The notes under the pieces: generated by a model | The model's input: only the letters and a program-made list of their open reading frames with translations | Told to the model about the DNA's origin: nothing | Database searches by the model: none | Made by a program: the position numbers and the translations under genes | NCBI RefSeq assembly: GCF_030812475.1 | Contig: NZ_JAUSSR010000009.1 | Span: 186,001 to 250,000 of the forward strand | Source of the DNA: Pseudomonas lini | GTDB lineage: Bacteria; Pseudomonadota; Gammaproteobacteria; Pseudomonadales; Pseudomonadaceae | Direction of reading: 5' to 3' | Length of the DNA stretch: 64,000 nucleotides | In this document: piece by piece, positions 7,891 through 17,254 of the stretch | Position numbering within the stretch: position 1 is the first letter of the stretch | How the letters are laid out: each line of letters begins with the position of its first letter

Positions 7891-8685
7891 ATGAATCTTT
7901 CCAGTTACCAGGCGCTCAAAGTCGAGCGCGACAACGGCATTCTCACCATCACCTTCAATAGGCCGGACACGCTCAACGCCGTTGATGACGACATGGACAA
8001 GGAGTTGTCAAGGGTGTTTATCGAAGCCGGCCATGACCCGCAGACGCGGGTCATTATCCTGACGGGCGCAGGCAGGGCCTTCAGCGCCGGTGGTGACATC
8101 GAAGAAATGCAAAAGGTGATCGATGAGCCACAACGCTTCTTCGACAGCATGCGCCGTGGCAAGCAAATCGTGTTCTCGATGCTCGATTGCCAGAAGCCGA
8201 TCATCGCCAAGATCAATGGCCATGCCATTGGCCTGGGAGCCACGCTGGCCCTCTATTGCGACATGAGCTACGCCGCCGTACACGCGAAAATCGGCGATCC
8301 GCACGTTGCGGTAGGCTTCGTCGCGGGGGACGGTGGTGCAGCCATCTGGCCGCAACTCATCGGTTTTGCCAAAGCCAAGGAATACCTGCTCACAGGTGAT
8401 ACCCTTACTGCCGAGCATGCCGAGAAAATCGGGCTGATCAACTACGCTGTTTCTGCGGACGAGCTCGATGAGCGCGTCCAGGAAATGGCCACCCGCCTGG
8501 CCAATGGTGCAGCTTATGCGATCCAGTGGACCAAGGCCTCCATGAACATCGTACTCAAACAGGCGGTGACTTCGGTGATCGATGCATCGCTGGCCTACGA
8601 GGCGCTTTCCAACTTGACTGAAGACCATCAGGAGGCGGTCAACGCTTTTCGTGAAAAACGCAAGCCAGTCTTCAAAGGTCGGTGA
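7891..8685 (+). CDS. Enoyl-CoA hydratase/isomerase family protein
   Basis: 264 residues. The ATG at 7891 is preferred over ATGs at 7876 and 7879 because AGGA sits 5 nt before it. Crotonase fold: GAGRAFSAGGDIEEM forms the first oxyanion segment and GHAIGLGATLAL the second. The GDPHVAVGFVAGDGG stretch replaces the common PE-IxxG-PGxGG, so the catalytic Glu/Asp arrangement is not that of a plain hydratase. It closely resembles the partial ECH at 1-644 in this region. It is co-transcribed with the preceding SDR; a terminator hairpin follows at 8727. Confidence 0.9.
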   Translation: MNLSSYQALKVERDNGILTITFNRPDTLNAVDDDMDKELSRVFIEAGHDPQTRVIILTGAGRAFSAGGDIEEMQKVIDEPQRFFDSMRRGKQIVFSMLDCQKPIIAKINGHAIGLGATLALYCDMSYAAVHAKIGDPHVAVGFVAGDGGAAIWPQLIGFAKAKEYLLTGDTLTAEHAEKIGLINYAVSADELDERVQEMATRLANGAAYAIQWTKASMNIVLKQAVTSVIDASLAYEALSNLTEDHQEAVNAFREKRKPVFKGR

Positions 8686-8726
8686 TCGCCGACATCCGAT
8701 ATGGAATGGATGCGCGCGTATAAAAA

Positions 8727-8743
8727 GGGCCGCAGTGCGGCCC
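8727..8743 (-). terminator. Terminator hairpin between convergent ECH and thiolase genes
   Basis: GGGCCGC-AGT-GCGGCCC, a perfect 7-bp stem with a 3-nt loop. On the reverse strand it is followed by five T (8722-8726), so it is a good rho-independent terminator for the thiolase operon and probably also acts on the forward ECH transcript. Confidence 0.75.
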
Positions 8744-8776
8744 GGGATTTACACTGACCGCATCCACCTCACGCGG

Positions 8777-9973
8777 TCAGTAACGCTCGAAAATAGCAGC
8801 CAGCCCTTGTCCGCCACCGATGCACATGGTTTCCAGGCCATAGCGTCCCTGGCGGCGCTGCAGCTCGTGCAACAGAGTGGCCATCATCCGCACTCCGGTG
8901 GCGCCGATCGGGTGGCCCAGCGAGATGCCGGAACCATTGACGTTCAATCGATCTGTGTCGTGCCACTGCCATCCCTTGAGCACTGCGAGCACCTGACAGG
9001 CGAATGCCTCATTCAATTCAACCAGGTCCATTTGCGCCAGGCTCAGGCCGGTTTTTGCCAGCAGCTTGTGCACGGCGGGCACCGGGCCGATACCCATTTG
9101 CGAGGGCTCACAACCCGCGGCGGCCCAGCCGACCAAATAGCCCATCGGTTCAAGTCCCAATTCGGCCAGCTTGTCCTCAGCCACTACCAGGCAGGCAGCT
9201 GCGGCATCGTTCTGTTGGCTGGAGTTGCCCGCAGTCACGGTGCCATCGCGCATCAGCGTGCGCAGCTTGCTCAGGCTTTCCATACTGGTTTCGGCGCGGA
9301 TGCCTTCATCACGGCTGAACAGTACCGGCTCGCCCTTGCGTTGCGGGACGCTGATGGGGACTACTTCCGCCTGAAACCGTCCTTCAGACCATGCCTGCGC
9401 TGCGCGTCGATGGCTTTGCATGGCATACGCATCGCTGTCTTCGCGGCTGATGCCGTAGACGCGGGCCAGGTTTTCAGCGGTTTCGATCATTCCGGAAATA
9501 TGGCCGAAGCGCTCTTCAGGCTGCGAACGTTCCCGACCTCGCTCCAGGCGGTCATGCATTTTGACTGTGCCTGCGCGCGAGCCCCAGCGCATATCCGTAC
9601 TGTAATACTCGATGTTGCTCATGCTCTCGACGCCGCCCGCCACGACCACGTCAGCCACCCCGGTCTGTATCATCATCGCAGCGTTCAGTACGGCTTGCAG
9701 GCCACCACCGCAGCGCCGGTCAAGCTGCATCCCGGGCACTTCGACCGGCAGCCCTGCTTGCAAGCCGATCCAGCGCCCCACGCAAGGGGTTTCGCTGTTG
9801 GCGTACGATTGTGCAAAGACTATATCGTCGATGCGTGCCGGATCCAGCCCGCTTTTGCTCAGTACGGCATTGACGACATGGGCCCCCAACACCTCTACGG
9901 CGAGCGGTCGCAGGCTGCCTCCAAAGGTGCCTACGGGGGTTCGCAGTGGGGCGACAATTGCTGCACGTCTCAT
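8777..9973 (-). CDS. Acetyl-CoA acetyltransferase (thiolase) family protein
   Basis: 398 residues, standard thiolase length. The nucleophile Cys88 lies in RRCGGGLQAV, His354 in GHPIGATG, and the second Cys384 in CIGGGQG, so the full catalytic set is present. It would cleave 3-oxoacyl-CoA to acetyl-CoA (or propionyl-CoA) and a shortened acyl-CoA, the last step of a beta-oxidation round. It is the last gene of a reverse operon with the CoA-transferase (19 nt gap), NPD-like enzyme and thioesterase. Substrate chain not predictable. Confidence 0.94.
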   Translation of the reverse strand: MRRAAIVAPLRTPVGTFGGSLRPLAVEVLGAHVVNAVLSKSGLDPARIDDIVFAQSYANSETPCVGRWIGLQAGLPVEVPGMQLDRRCGGGLQAVLNAAMMIQTGVADVVVAGGVESMSNIEYYSTDMRWGSRAGTVKMHDRLERGRERSQPEERFGHISGMIETAENLARVYGISREDSDAYAMQSHRRAAQAWSEGRFQAEVVPISVPQRKGEPVLFSRDEGIRAETSMESLSKLRTLMRDGTVTAGNSSQQNDAAAACLVVAEDKLAELGLEPMGYLVGWAAAGCEPSQMGIGPVPAVHKLLAKTGLSLAQMDLVELNEAFACQVLAVLKGWQWHDTDRLNVNGSGISLGHPIGATGVRMMATLLHELQRRQGRYGLETMCIGGGQGLAAIFERY

Positions 9974-9992
9974 GTTTTGCTCCTGTTGCCAG

Positions 9993-11255
9993 TTACAGGC
10001 TGGCGGCGTCTTGTTTGAGTTGTTCGCGAAAATCCGGATGAGCGATCTCTATCATGCAGCGAGCGCGCTGGCTCAGACTCAGCCCGCGCAGGTCGGCGAC
10101 GCCATATTCAGTAATGATCAGTCCGGCGTCGCTGCGCGGTGTGCTCACCGGCCCACTCAGGCGAGACACGATCCGACTGCGCGGCCCGGCAGTGGAGGGC
10201 AGGGCAATGATGGGCAGCCCTCCACGCGATTGTCGTGCTCCGCGCAGGAAGTCAACTGCGCCGCCCAAGGCGCCGATGTACTGGCCACCCGCGCTTTCCG
10301 CATTGATTTGCCCTGTCAGGTCCACCTCAATCGCCGAGTTGATAGCTACCAGGCGATCCTGAGCCGCCAGGACCTGCGGTGAATGGGTATATTCGGTGGA
10401 GCGCATGCGGATCAATGGATTGCGATGAGCGAAGCGGTGGATCAGTTCGCTGCCCATCAGCACCCCAGCCACGGTAACTCCTTTGTCCAGACTCTTGCGG
10501 GAATTGGTGATGACGCCCCGTCGCATGAGCTCGGCCACCCCGTCACCAATGGTCCCGGAGTGCACGCCGAGCTCCCGATGGTCATGCAGAGCTTGAAGTA
10601 CGGCTTCGGGGATCGCGCCAATTCCAAGTTGAAGCGTAGCGCCGTTTTCAATGCGCTCGGCAACGCGCTGGGCGATGGCACGCTCCACTGGCCCAGGCTC
10701 CACCGTCCGGCTTTGCAGGGGCGGGCGATCGGTGTGCAGTATGACGTCCAGCTCGTCCTGGATCAGGTAGCGCTCACCGAATGTCCATGGGCATGCCTGG
10801 TTGACTTCGGCTATGACAACCCTGGCGGTTTCCAGGGCGGGCAGCAGGTATTCGTGTGCAAGCCCCAGGCTGAACCGTCCCAGCTCATCTGGCGGTGCCA
10901 ATTGCAACATCAGCACGTCGACGCTCAGCAGGCCCTGGCGAATCAACGTGGGGAATTCGGAATAATGGCAAGGCAGGATATTAAGTACGCCCGCCTTGGT
11001 CAGTGCTCTGTTGTGCCCGCTGCCGCAATACGAGACAAACTCGACGCAGTCGGCATGTTCAGGGAGGCAGGTGTCGCTGTCGGTGATGCCCAGAAAGGCG
11101 CGCAAATGTCCGATGCGCCGACGGCTAAGCATCAGCGCGTTCGTCAACGGCACAGGTTCGGCATTGGCCTGCCCCCACATCACGGTCTCGCCGGGCCGGA
11201 TGATGCAGCTGAGGTCGAGCGAGTCTTCGTGGGTGAAAATTTTAGTCATGGTCAT
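9993..11255 (-). CDS. Acetyl-CoA hydrolase/CoA-transferase family protein
   Basis: 420 residues, matching the 4-hydroxybutyrate CoA-transferase/acetyl-CoA hydrolase family. Conserved segments are STEYTHSP, the SAIEVDLTGQINAES stretch carrying the likely catalytic Glu, GGAVDFLRGA, and the C-terminal ITEYGVADLRG. It would move CoA between acetyl- or succinyl-CoA and a carboxylic acid intermediate. The start (ATG at 11255, or 11249) overlaps the end of the NPD-like gene by a few bases, so translation is probably coupled. Confidence 0.9.
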   Translation of the reverse strand: MTMTKIFTHEDSLDLSCIIRPGETVMWGQANAEPVPLTNALMLSRRRIGHLRAFLGITDSDTCLPEHADCVEFVSYCGSGHNRALTKAGVLNILPCHYSEFPTLIRQGLLSVDVLMLQLAPPDELGRFSLGLAHEYLLPALETARVVIAEVNQACPWTFGERYLIQDELDVILHTDRPPLQSRTVEPGPVERAIAQRVAERIENGATLQLGIGAIPEAVLQALHDHRELGVHSGTIGDGVAELMRRGVITNSRKSLDKGVTVAGVLMGSELIHRFAHRNPLIRMRSTEYTHSPQVLAAQDRLVAINSAIEVDLTGQINAESAGGQYIGALGGAVDFLRGARQSRGGLPIIALPSTAGPRSRIVSRLSGPVSTPRSDAGLIITEYGVADLRGLSLSQRARCMIEIAHPDFREQLKQDAASL

Positions 11256-12255
11256 TTTTCAGTTGGCGAGTCAGTTGCCCCAGGCGTGTGAGGGCATTGC
11301 GGGCGTCATCAATCATTTCATCAAAGATGGATTCCACAGGCTTGATGGCATCGGCAAACACCACCGCCGGCCCGTAATCGAGCATCCCCTGGCGGCTATC
11401 GCCGCTTCGATAGGCTTGAGTTGCGAGGGCACCCATCACATGCGCTCGATATTGCTCGAATTCGCTGGAGCCGCTGGCATCGAGCGCTGCAACAGCCTTG
11501 GCGCTGTCATTGACCAGAACCCGGTGATGGTCTTTCAGGCCGGTTTTCACCACGATGCTCTCCGTGCCGTCACCGCGGACCACCTGCTTTTTGTAGGCGT
11601 CATGGATTGCGAGCTCCTTGGCGACCAGCATGCGTGAGCCCATCAGGATAGCGTCAGCGCCCATCGCCAGACTGGCTGCCAGTTGCCGGCCTGTGCCTAT
11701 GCCACCGGCAATCACGATTGGCAGACTGAGTTCTGCGGTAGCCTGCGCGGCTTGCACCATGCTGCTGATGCCATAGATCCCGGGGTGCCCCCCGCAATCA
11801 TTGCCCACCACGATCACTCCATCGACGCCCAGCCGCGCCGCCGTGTGGGCATACCGCACCGCAGGCACTTTGTGCAGCACCTTCACACCGGCGTCGCGCA
11901 GCATGGGCAGCACCGGTTCGGGGCTTGCACCTGCCGTTTCGACACACTTCACACCTGCTTCAATCAGGATTTGCAAATGGCGCTCCAGCCGTTGCGCCCC
12001 TCCGGCCTGGCGAGAGATATAGAGGTTTACGCCAAAGCCCTTGCCGCCGGTCAGCAGGCGGCATCGCGTCAACTGTTCGCGAAATGCGTCGGGGTCGGGA
12101 AAACCGGCCGCCACAATGAAGCCCATGCCGCCCGCGTTGACCACGGCTGCTACATAGTCGGCGTCGGCAATTGCAGGACCCAGACCACCGCAAAGTATCG
12201 GATGGCGAATACCCAGCATTTCGGTGATGCGAGTGGTGAAGAGTGCTTCACGCAT
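11242..12255 (-). CDS. Nitronate monooxygenase (NPD)-like flavoprotein
   Basis: 337 residues, FMN-binding TIM barrel of the 2-nitropropane dioxygenase/FabK-type family. The GGLGPAIAD loop, GNDCGGHPG (the phosphate/active-site loop, with the usual His) and GGIGTGRQLAASLAMGADAILMGSR are visible. Family members include true nitronate monooxygenases, enoyl reductases and proteins of unknown role in catabolic clusters. A related gene, Rv3553, lies in the steroid-ring cluster of Mycobacterium tuberculosis. In this CoA-thioester operon a flavin-dependent enoyl-CoA reduction or oxidation is more likely than nitronate oxidation. That is inference. Confidence 0.88.
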   Translation of the reverse strand: MREALFTTRITEMLGIRHPILCGGLGPAIADADYVAAVVNAGGMGFIVAAGFPDPDAFREQLTRCRLLTGGKGFGVNLYISRQAGGAQRLERHLQILIEAGVKCVETAGASPEPVLPMLRDAGVKVLHKVPAVRYAHTAARLGVDGVIVVGNDCGGHPGIYGISSMVQAAQATAELSLPIVIAGGIGTGRQLAASLAMGADAILMGSRMLVAKELAIHDAYKKQVVRGDGTESIVVKTGLKDHHRVLVNDSAKAVAALDASGSSEFEQYRAHVMGALATQAYRSGDSRQGMLDYGPAVVFADAIKPVESIFDEMIDDARNALTRLGQLTRQLKNDHD

Positions 12256-12261
12256 CGGCTG

Positions 12262-12750
12262 TTACCTTTGGTGATGGACGCCGGACAGGGCACCTGCCAG
12301 CGACTCGGGCGCAAGTACAGGATGGACATCCCGACTCATGTAGAGGGTGCTGCGGCCGCTGGCGAGAAGAATTCCGGCGCAGCATGTCACGCGCGCTTGC
12401 GCTGTCCAAAGGCGGCCTCCCTGATGTAGCACGCTGCCTTCGATGCGTAACTCACCCAGGCTCGCGGCGCGATGAAAGTCGGTTTGCAGGTTGACCGTGC
12501 TGACGCCACGGCCGCTGATGCACAGCGCCGCATAACCGCAGGCAACATCGATAAGGCTGCTGATGATGCCACCATGCAGCCGCCGCAGTGCCTCGGTTCC
12601 CAGCATCTCTGGGCGGCTCGGCAAACGCAGCTCGAGTCCTCTTTCATCGATTCGGTGAACACGCAATTGCATCCAGGTACTGAAGGGGTTGGCGTCGATG
12701 ACCTGTTGCAATTGGATCGGCGTCAACGGTCGCAGGCATGAGTCACTCAT
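12262..12750 (-). CDS. PaaI-type hotdog thioesterase
   Basis: 162 residues from the ATG at 12750; an upstream in-frame GTG at 12777 has no better binding site. The hotdog fold carries the PaaI signature HGG at 59-61 followed by Asp68 as the likely catalytic acid. It would hydrolyse stalled acyl-CoA esters and free the CoA pool. It is the first gene of the reverse operon that runs to 8777, and the shared divergent region with the DUF1302 operon contains the operator at 12874. Confidence 0.85.
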   Translation of the reverse strand: MSDSCLRPLTPIQLQQVIDANPFSTWMQLRVHRIDERGLELRLPSRPEMLGTEALRRLHGGIISSLIDVACGYAALCISGRGVSTVNLQTDFHRAASLGELRIEGSVLHQGGRLWTAQARVTCCAGILLASGRSTLYMSRDVHPVLAPESLAGALSGVHHQR

Positions 12751-12873
12751 GTGAGAGTCCGTGTACGGTTGCCTCACCGACGCCGGCCTTTTTCAAACGC
12801 TTCATGTGATTTTTGCCCTCAACCCCGAGCTCGCGGCGCTAGTGCGGCGCTACTGATGGGGCTTAATTTATAA

Positions 12874-12886
12874 TGAACGACGTTCA
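12874..12886. promoter_or_regulatory. Operator TGAAC-GAC-GTTCA between thioesterase and DUF1302 operons
   Basis: Exact 10/10 match to the cluster-wide palindrome. It overlaps the last base of a TATAAT box (12869-12874) reading forward. Its position between divergent operons means one bound protein could control both. Confidence 0.72.
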
Positions 12887-13042
12887 TATATCAATACGTT
12901 TTTTTCGTCTCGTCCTCGCGGCTTCTTCCGTTCGTGGCCCCTTTTTGCACAATTGCTGCTTGTACTCCCCGAATTAGGCGAGAAATAAAAAATCATTAGT
13001 TTTCTTGCGCAGCACCAATATCTCTACTATTTATGAAACGCC

Positions 13043-13058
13043 ATTCACATTAGTGAAT
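13043..13058. promoter_or_regulatory. 16-bp inverted repeat ATTCAC-N4-GTGAAT before the DUF1302 gene
   Basis: The two 6-bp arms are perfect. It lies 46 bp upstream of the DUF1302 start. A closely similar 16-bp repeat precedes etfB at 50822-50837. It may be a second operator or a site for a different regulator. Confidence 0.45.
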
Positions 13059-13104
13059 ATGCAGTTGCCGCACCCTCACAAATAAAAAGTCAAAAGGGTT
13101 ATCA

Positions 13105-14697
13105 ATGATGATGAAGGCTGCGGGGCGATTGCCGCCCCATTTGCTCGGCGTCACGATTGCGTTCATGACAGTGGGCCAGGTTCAGGCGTTCGAGGCAGAC
13201 ATGGGTGATTCCGATTTTCACCTGAGGTGGGACAACACCGCCCGGTACAACTGGGGGATGCGCCTTCAGGACCAGAGTCATCTGGTCGATCGTGCAAGCG
13301 GTGGCGCATACGACCAGAGCAACGCCGCGTTCGACAAATACGACACCATAACCAACCGGCTCGATTTGCTCACCGAACTGGACCTGAATTATCAGGGCCT
13401 GTACGGCGCGCGCCTCAGTGCAGCCGCCTGGTATGACGAGGCCTATGATGGCAAGCATCCGGCATCGGTCCCTGGCGGCACCAGCTACGTCGACAATCAA
13501 TTCACCCCTATCGTCAAGCGCTACTACGCGGGACCCTCGGGCGAGTTCTTGGATGCCTACGTGTACGGACGTTTCGAACCTGCAGGCCTGGCCACCGATG
13601 TGCGCGCTGGCCAGCATGCGGTGATCTGGGGCGAGGGACTTTTCGGCAGCACCAACGCAGTGTCCTATTCGCAAGCGCCCGCTGATCTGCGCAAGGGCAC
13701 CGCCAACCCCGGCGCCTCTGCGAAGGAAACGGCGCTGCCTGTCGATCAGATCTCCTTCATGACTCAACTCAGCGACGACATCGTGTTGGCGGGGCAGTAT
13801 CTGTTCGAGTGGAAACCTAACCGCATCCCCGAGGGCGGGACCTACTTTGCGGGGAGCGACGCGATACTCGAGGGCCCCAACGTGGGGCGGGGCAAGGCCA
13901 TCGAGGGCGACAAGGGCGACTACGGCGTGTCGCTACGGTATCGACCGGAATGGTTCGATGGCACGCTCGGTTTCTACTATCGCCGCTTCGATGAGAAGTC
14001 GGCATGGGTTTCCCAGCGCGACTTTGCCACAGGCCTGGTGCACGCGGTTTATGCCAAGGACATCGAGCTGTACGGTGTCAGCGTCAGCAGTAACCTGGGG
14101 GGTGTTTCAGTCGGGGCCGAATTGTCCTACCGCGAAAATATGCCACTCAATTCAAGTGGCGCGGCCGCAGACCAGGCGCATCACCTGGAAGGCGCTCGCG
14201 GTTCGACCTGGCATGGGTTGCTCAATGCAGTGCAGACGTATGGTGACACGGCGTTCTTCGACTCGGCCAGCCTGTCTGGCGAGCTGGCGTGGGCAAGGCT
14301 GGATAAAGTCACCGACAACCGTGGCGCCTACCGTGCCAAGGGTTATAACGCCGGTTGCAACAGCAACGCCACCATGCTCGGTTGCTCAGATGATGAGTTC
14401 TATTCGATTTCAGTGGCGTTTACCCCGACCTGGGTCCAGGTCTTCCCCGGCATCGACCTCAAGCTGCCGATTTTCCTCTCGCGAAATCTCAGCGGAAACG
14501 CGCCCACCAACGGCGGAGGCAGTGAAGGCTTCACCACGGCGAAGGCAGGCATTTCTGCAGAGGCTTACGCCCGTCATTTCGTGGATCTGGCCGTGACCTA
14601 CTACGACCAGAAAAAAAGCCAGTCGGACAACCTGATTCTCGGCGCTCCCTATCTGGATAAGGCCTGGGTATCACTGACCTACCAGACCTCCTTTTGA
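13105..14697 (+). CDS. DUF1302 family outer-membrane-type protein
   Basis: 530 residues. The N-terminus is basic then hydrophobic, with a likely signal peptidase site after residue 28 (VQA). The mature part is rich in alternating aromatic and polar residues, starts with HLRWDNTARYNWG and ends in Phe, like an outer-membrane beta-barrel. DUF1302 proteins are common in Pseudomonas beside DUF1329 genes and hydrophobic-substrate catabolism; their role is thought to be uptake or surface handling but is not established. It is the first of five genes that end with two transporters. An AAGGG site precedes the ATG. Confidence 0.9.
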   Translation: MMMKAAGRLPPHLLGVTIAFMTVGQVQAFEADMGDSDFHLRWDNTARYNWGMRLQDQSHLVDRASGGAYDQSNAAFDKYDTITNRLDLLTELDLNYQGLYGARLSAAAWYDEAYDGKHPASVPGGTSYVDNQFTPIVKRYYAGPSGEFLDAYVYGRFEPAGLATDVRAGQHAVIWGEGLFGSTNAVSYSQAPADLRKGTANPGASAKETALPVDQISFMTQLSDDIVLAGQYLFEWKPNRIPEGGTYFAGSDAILEGPNVGRGKAIEGDKGDYGVSLRYRPEWFDGTLGFYYRRFDEKSAWVSQRDFATGLVHAVYAKDIELYGVSVSSNLGGVSVGAELSYRENMPLNSSGAAADQAHHLEGARGSTWHGLLNAVQTYGDTAFFDSASLSGELAWARLDKVTDNRGAYRAKGYNAGCNSNATMLGCSDDEFYSISVAFTPTWVQVFPGIDLKLPIFLSRNLSGNAPTNGGGSEGFTTAKAGISAEAYARHFVDLAVTYYDQKKSQSDNLILGAPYLDKAWVSLTYQTSF

Positions 14698-14726
14698 CTC
14701 GCCGACCATTCTATCGAGGCACTCCC

Positions 14727-16100
14727 ATGTTTAAAGAAACCTTTGCAGCTTGCGCAATCGCAAGCCTGTGTGGCCATGCGCTCGCCGCAGTCAGCGCCGA
14801 TGAAGCGGCGCAGTTGGGCGCCGGCCTGACGCTGTTTGGCGCCCAGGCGCAGGCCAACGCAGACGGCAGCATTCCCGCCTACAACGGCGGCCTTCCTACC
14901 TCGACCAATCCCGCCGGCTTCGTCAAGGACAGCGGAAAATGGGTCAACCCCTATGCGGCGGAGAAGCCCCTGTACGTGATCACCGCCGCTAACATGGCTG
15001 ACTACACGGACAAGCTGTCGGAAGGCACCAAGGAAATGCTGCGCCGGCAGCCCACCTACCGGCTTGATGTGTATCCCACTCATCGAAGTGTCAATTACCC
15101 GCAGTACATCCTGGACAAGACCCGTAGCAATGCGACCCGGGCCAGCCTCGGCAAGGGGGGCGATGCCCTGCAGGGTGCAATTGGTGGGATTCCGTTTCCG
15201 ATCCCGAAAACCGGCCAGGAAGTGATGTGGAACCATATGACGCGGTACAACGGTATCGCGGTCGAAGATCACATGCGCAACTTCTACGTCGATAGCAACG
15301 GCAAATTGATCAACTCAGGCGAAATCAAGCTGTCGCGCAATTTCGCCTTTCACAACACGGAGGGCACGGCAGAGTCGATCAAGAAGAACGATTCGTTCAT
15401 CTTCCAGAATGCTTACCACTTCACCGGCCCGGCACGCAGCGTCGGTGATGCGACCATGTATTACGACACTGTCGACCTGGTCGACATGCCCCGGCGTGCC
15501 TATGCCTATTCGGCGAGTACGCGCCGTGTGCGTCTTAGTCCGGACATCGCCTACGACACCCCTATCGCTTCGCAGGGAGGGGTTACCACGTATGACGATG
15601 CTGAACTCTACACCGGCCGTCTCGATCGTTTTGACTGGAAGTTGGTGGGCAAACGTGAACTCTACATCCCCTACAACATTTATGACCTGAGCTTCAAGGT
15701 GACCTCGGACAAGTCACTGACACCCAAGCACGTGAATCCCGACCATGTGCGCTGGGAGCTGCACCGGGTGTGGGTCGTGGAGGGAACGCTCAAGCCTGGC
15801 GTGCGTCACGTCTACAGCAAACGGGTGTACTACTTCGATGAAGACTGGTCGGGCGCAGGGGTTGCTGATGAGTACGACGGTTCGGGCAAGCTGTATAAGT
15901 CGCTGCAGCAGGGCATGAGCCAGCTGTACGACAAGCAGGCTCCCATGTCGCGCACCTATTGGGCATATGACTTCGCAACCGGAGCCTATTCTTTTTCCCA
16001 GCATTATGCCGATCTGAAATTCGGCTGGAAGGTGCTGGACAAGTTGCTCCCCCGTTCAACATTCATCCCGGAAGCCTTGCAGGCTCGTAGCGGCCGCTGA
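14727..16100 (+). CDS. DUF1329 family periplasmic/outer-membrane lipoprotein-like protein
   Basis: 457 residues from the ATG at 14727 (GAGG upstream). A signal peptide ends near residue 20-21 (HALAA). The mature protein has the DUF1329 pattern: an early stretch naming a gradual polar fold (YNGGLPTSTNP) and the conserved PRRAYAYSASTRRVR and RVWVVEGTLK regions. It has no membrane segments, so it is periplasmic or attached to the outer membrane. The fold resembles LolA/LolB-type carriers of hydrophobic ligands, so binding and passing the substrate across the periplasm is a reasonable guess. It follows DUF1302 by 29 nt. Confidence 0.9.
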   Translation: MFKETFAACAIASLCGHALAAVSADEAAQLGAGLTLFGAQAQANADGSIPAYNGGLPTSTNPAGFVKDSGKWVNPYAAEKPLYVITAANMADYTDKLSEGTKEMLRRQPTYRLDVYPTHRSVNYPQYILDKTRSNATRASLGKGGDALQGAIGGIPFPIPKTGQEVMWNHMTRYNGIAVEDHMRNFYVDSNGKLINSGEIKLSRNFAFHNTEGTAESIKKNDSFIFQNAYHFTGPARSVGDATMYYDTVDLVDMPRRAYAYSASTRRVRLSPDIAYDTPIASQGGVTTYDDAELYTGRLDRFDWKLVGKRELYIPYNIYDLSFKVTSDKSLTPKHVNPDHVRWELHRVWVVEGTLKPGVRHVYSKRVYYFDEDWSGAGVADEYDGSGKLYKSLQQGMSQLYDKQAPMSRTYWAYDFATGAYSFSQHYADLKFGWKVLDKLLPRSTFIPEALQARSGR

Positions 16101-16161
16101 GCGGTTGCCGTCATCGACTGGCGTCGCATGACGCCAGGCGTCACCTACAAGGATCATTGCG

Positions 16162-17244
16162 ATGCGACTGATACAACAAACCCTATTGGCGTTTGCCGGG
16201 TTGCTGTTCGGCTTGGCTGGCGTCATGGCAGCCGAGTTCCGCGACCCTCTGGACTTGCCGGCCAGCCCCAGCGCATTGGCCCGCAGCAGCATGTTGACCG
16301 GCATCACTCAGGTGCCCAATGGCCGATGGGTGGCCGTCGGCCGACGTGGACACATCCTGTATTCCGATGACGCTGCCACCTGGCATCAGGCGAGTGTGCC
16401 GGTCTCGGTAGATTTGGTCGCTGTGCATTTCCCCACCGCGGAGCAGGGCTGGGCGGTTGGCCATGGCGCGGTCATCCTGCATACCGCCGATGGCGGCCGA
16501 ACCTGGGTCAAGCAAATGGACGGGCGGCTATTGGCGGATCTGTTGATTGCGTACTGGCAACCGCTCGCCGCCAGTGCCAGTGACGACGAGCCTGGCGCAT
16601 CCCTGGCGCTGATGGACGCCGAACGTTTGAAGGCGGAGGGGCCTGGCCGGCCCTTCCTGGATGTACGCTTCGCCGATGCGCTGAATGGCTACGCGGTGGG
16701 TGCATACAATCTCTTGCTGCAGACGCGCGACGGAGGTCAGACCTGGCAGTCACTGGCAAGTCGAACGGACAACCCGGGAGGCTTGCACTTCAACGCCGTC
16801 GGGCTGGGCGACGGCGGCCGCGTTTACCTGGCTGGGGAGCAGGGCTTGTTGCTGCAAGACAATCCGCTGACAGGGCGATTCGAAGCGCTGGCTACACCTT
16901 ATGGCGGCACTTGGTTCGGAATGCTTGAGCAGCCTGGGCGCCTGCTGCTTTTTGGTCTTCGCGGCAACGCCTACGTCAGTCATGACGGTGGGCGCCACTG
17001 GCGACAGGCGAGTACCCAAAGCGAAAGTACGATAACCGCGGCGACGCCCCTGGGCGACGGCCGAGTGGTCCTCATCACCCAGGCAGGCGAAGTGTTGCTC
17101 AGTGACGATGATTCGGCTGAACGGTACCGCCCGGTTGCCAGCCAGCAATCGATCCCTTTGTACGGTGTAACTCCGGCAGGAGGTGAAGCCATCGTCGCCG
17201 TTGGCCTCGGTGGGGTGACGCGCATCGAACTTGGACGTCAGTGA
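16162..17244 (+). CDS. YCF48/BNR-repeat beta-propeller protein, exported
   Basis: 360 residues. A signal peptide ends near residue 23-24 (VMAA). The body shows repeated propeller blades: GRRGHILYSDDAATW, GHGAVILHTADGGRTW, AYNLLLQTRDGGQTW and GNAYVSHDGGRHW. This is the YCF48-like family named after a photosystem II assembly factor; outside phototrophs it is found next to RND genes of the MMPL type, probably as a periplasmic partner. AAGGA precedes the ATG, and the transporter gene starts 10 nt after its stop. Confidence 0.9.
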   Translation: MRLIQQTLLAFAGLLFGLAGVMAAEFRDPLDLPASPSALARSSMLTGITQVPNGRWVAVGRRGHILYSDDAATWHQASVPVSVDLVAVHFPTAEQGWAVGHGAVILHTADGGRTWVKQMDGRLLADLLIAYWQPLAASASDDEPGASLALMDAERLKAEGPGRPFLDVRFADALNGYAVGAYNLLLQTRDGGQTWQSLASRTDNPGGLHFNAVGLGDGGRVYLAGEQGLLLQDNPLTGRFEALATPYGGTWFGMLEQPGRLLLFGLRGNAYVSHDGGRHWRQASTQSESTITAATPLGDGRVVLITQAGEVLLSDDDSAERYRPVASQQSIPLYGVTPAGGEAIVAVGLGGVTRIELGRQ

Positions 17245-17254
17245 GGAGACCGAC

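Larger units (their letters stand above)
12751..13104. other. 354-bp divergent intergenic region
   Basis: It holds the operator at 12874-12886, preceded on the forward strand by TATAAT (12869-12874), and the 16-bp inverted repeat at 13043-13058 close to the DUF1302 start. The rest is AT-rich with several T and A runs. I see no gene. Confidence 0.6.

Noticed and set aside
8651..10018. 455-codon open frame on the forward strand, opposite the thiolase
   Set aside because: It is antisense to a clear thiolase gene, has no family features, and contains the terminator hairpin at 8727; it is a shadow frame of GC-rich coding DNA.
12833..12852. Direct repeat GCGGCGCTA, two copies 11 bp apart
   Set aside because: Short, very GC-rich and without a copy elsewhere; easily due to chance in this base composition.
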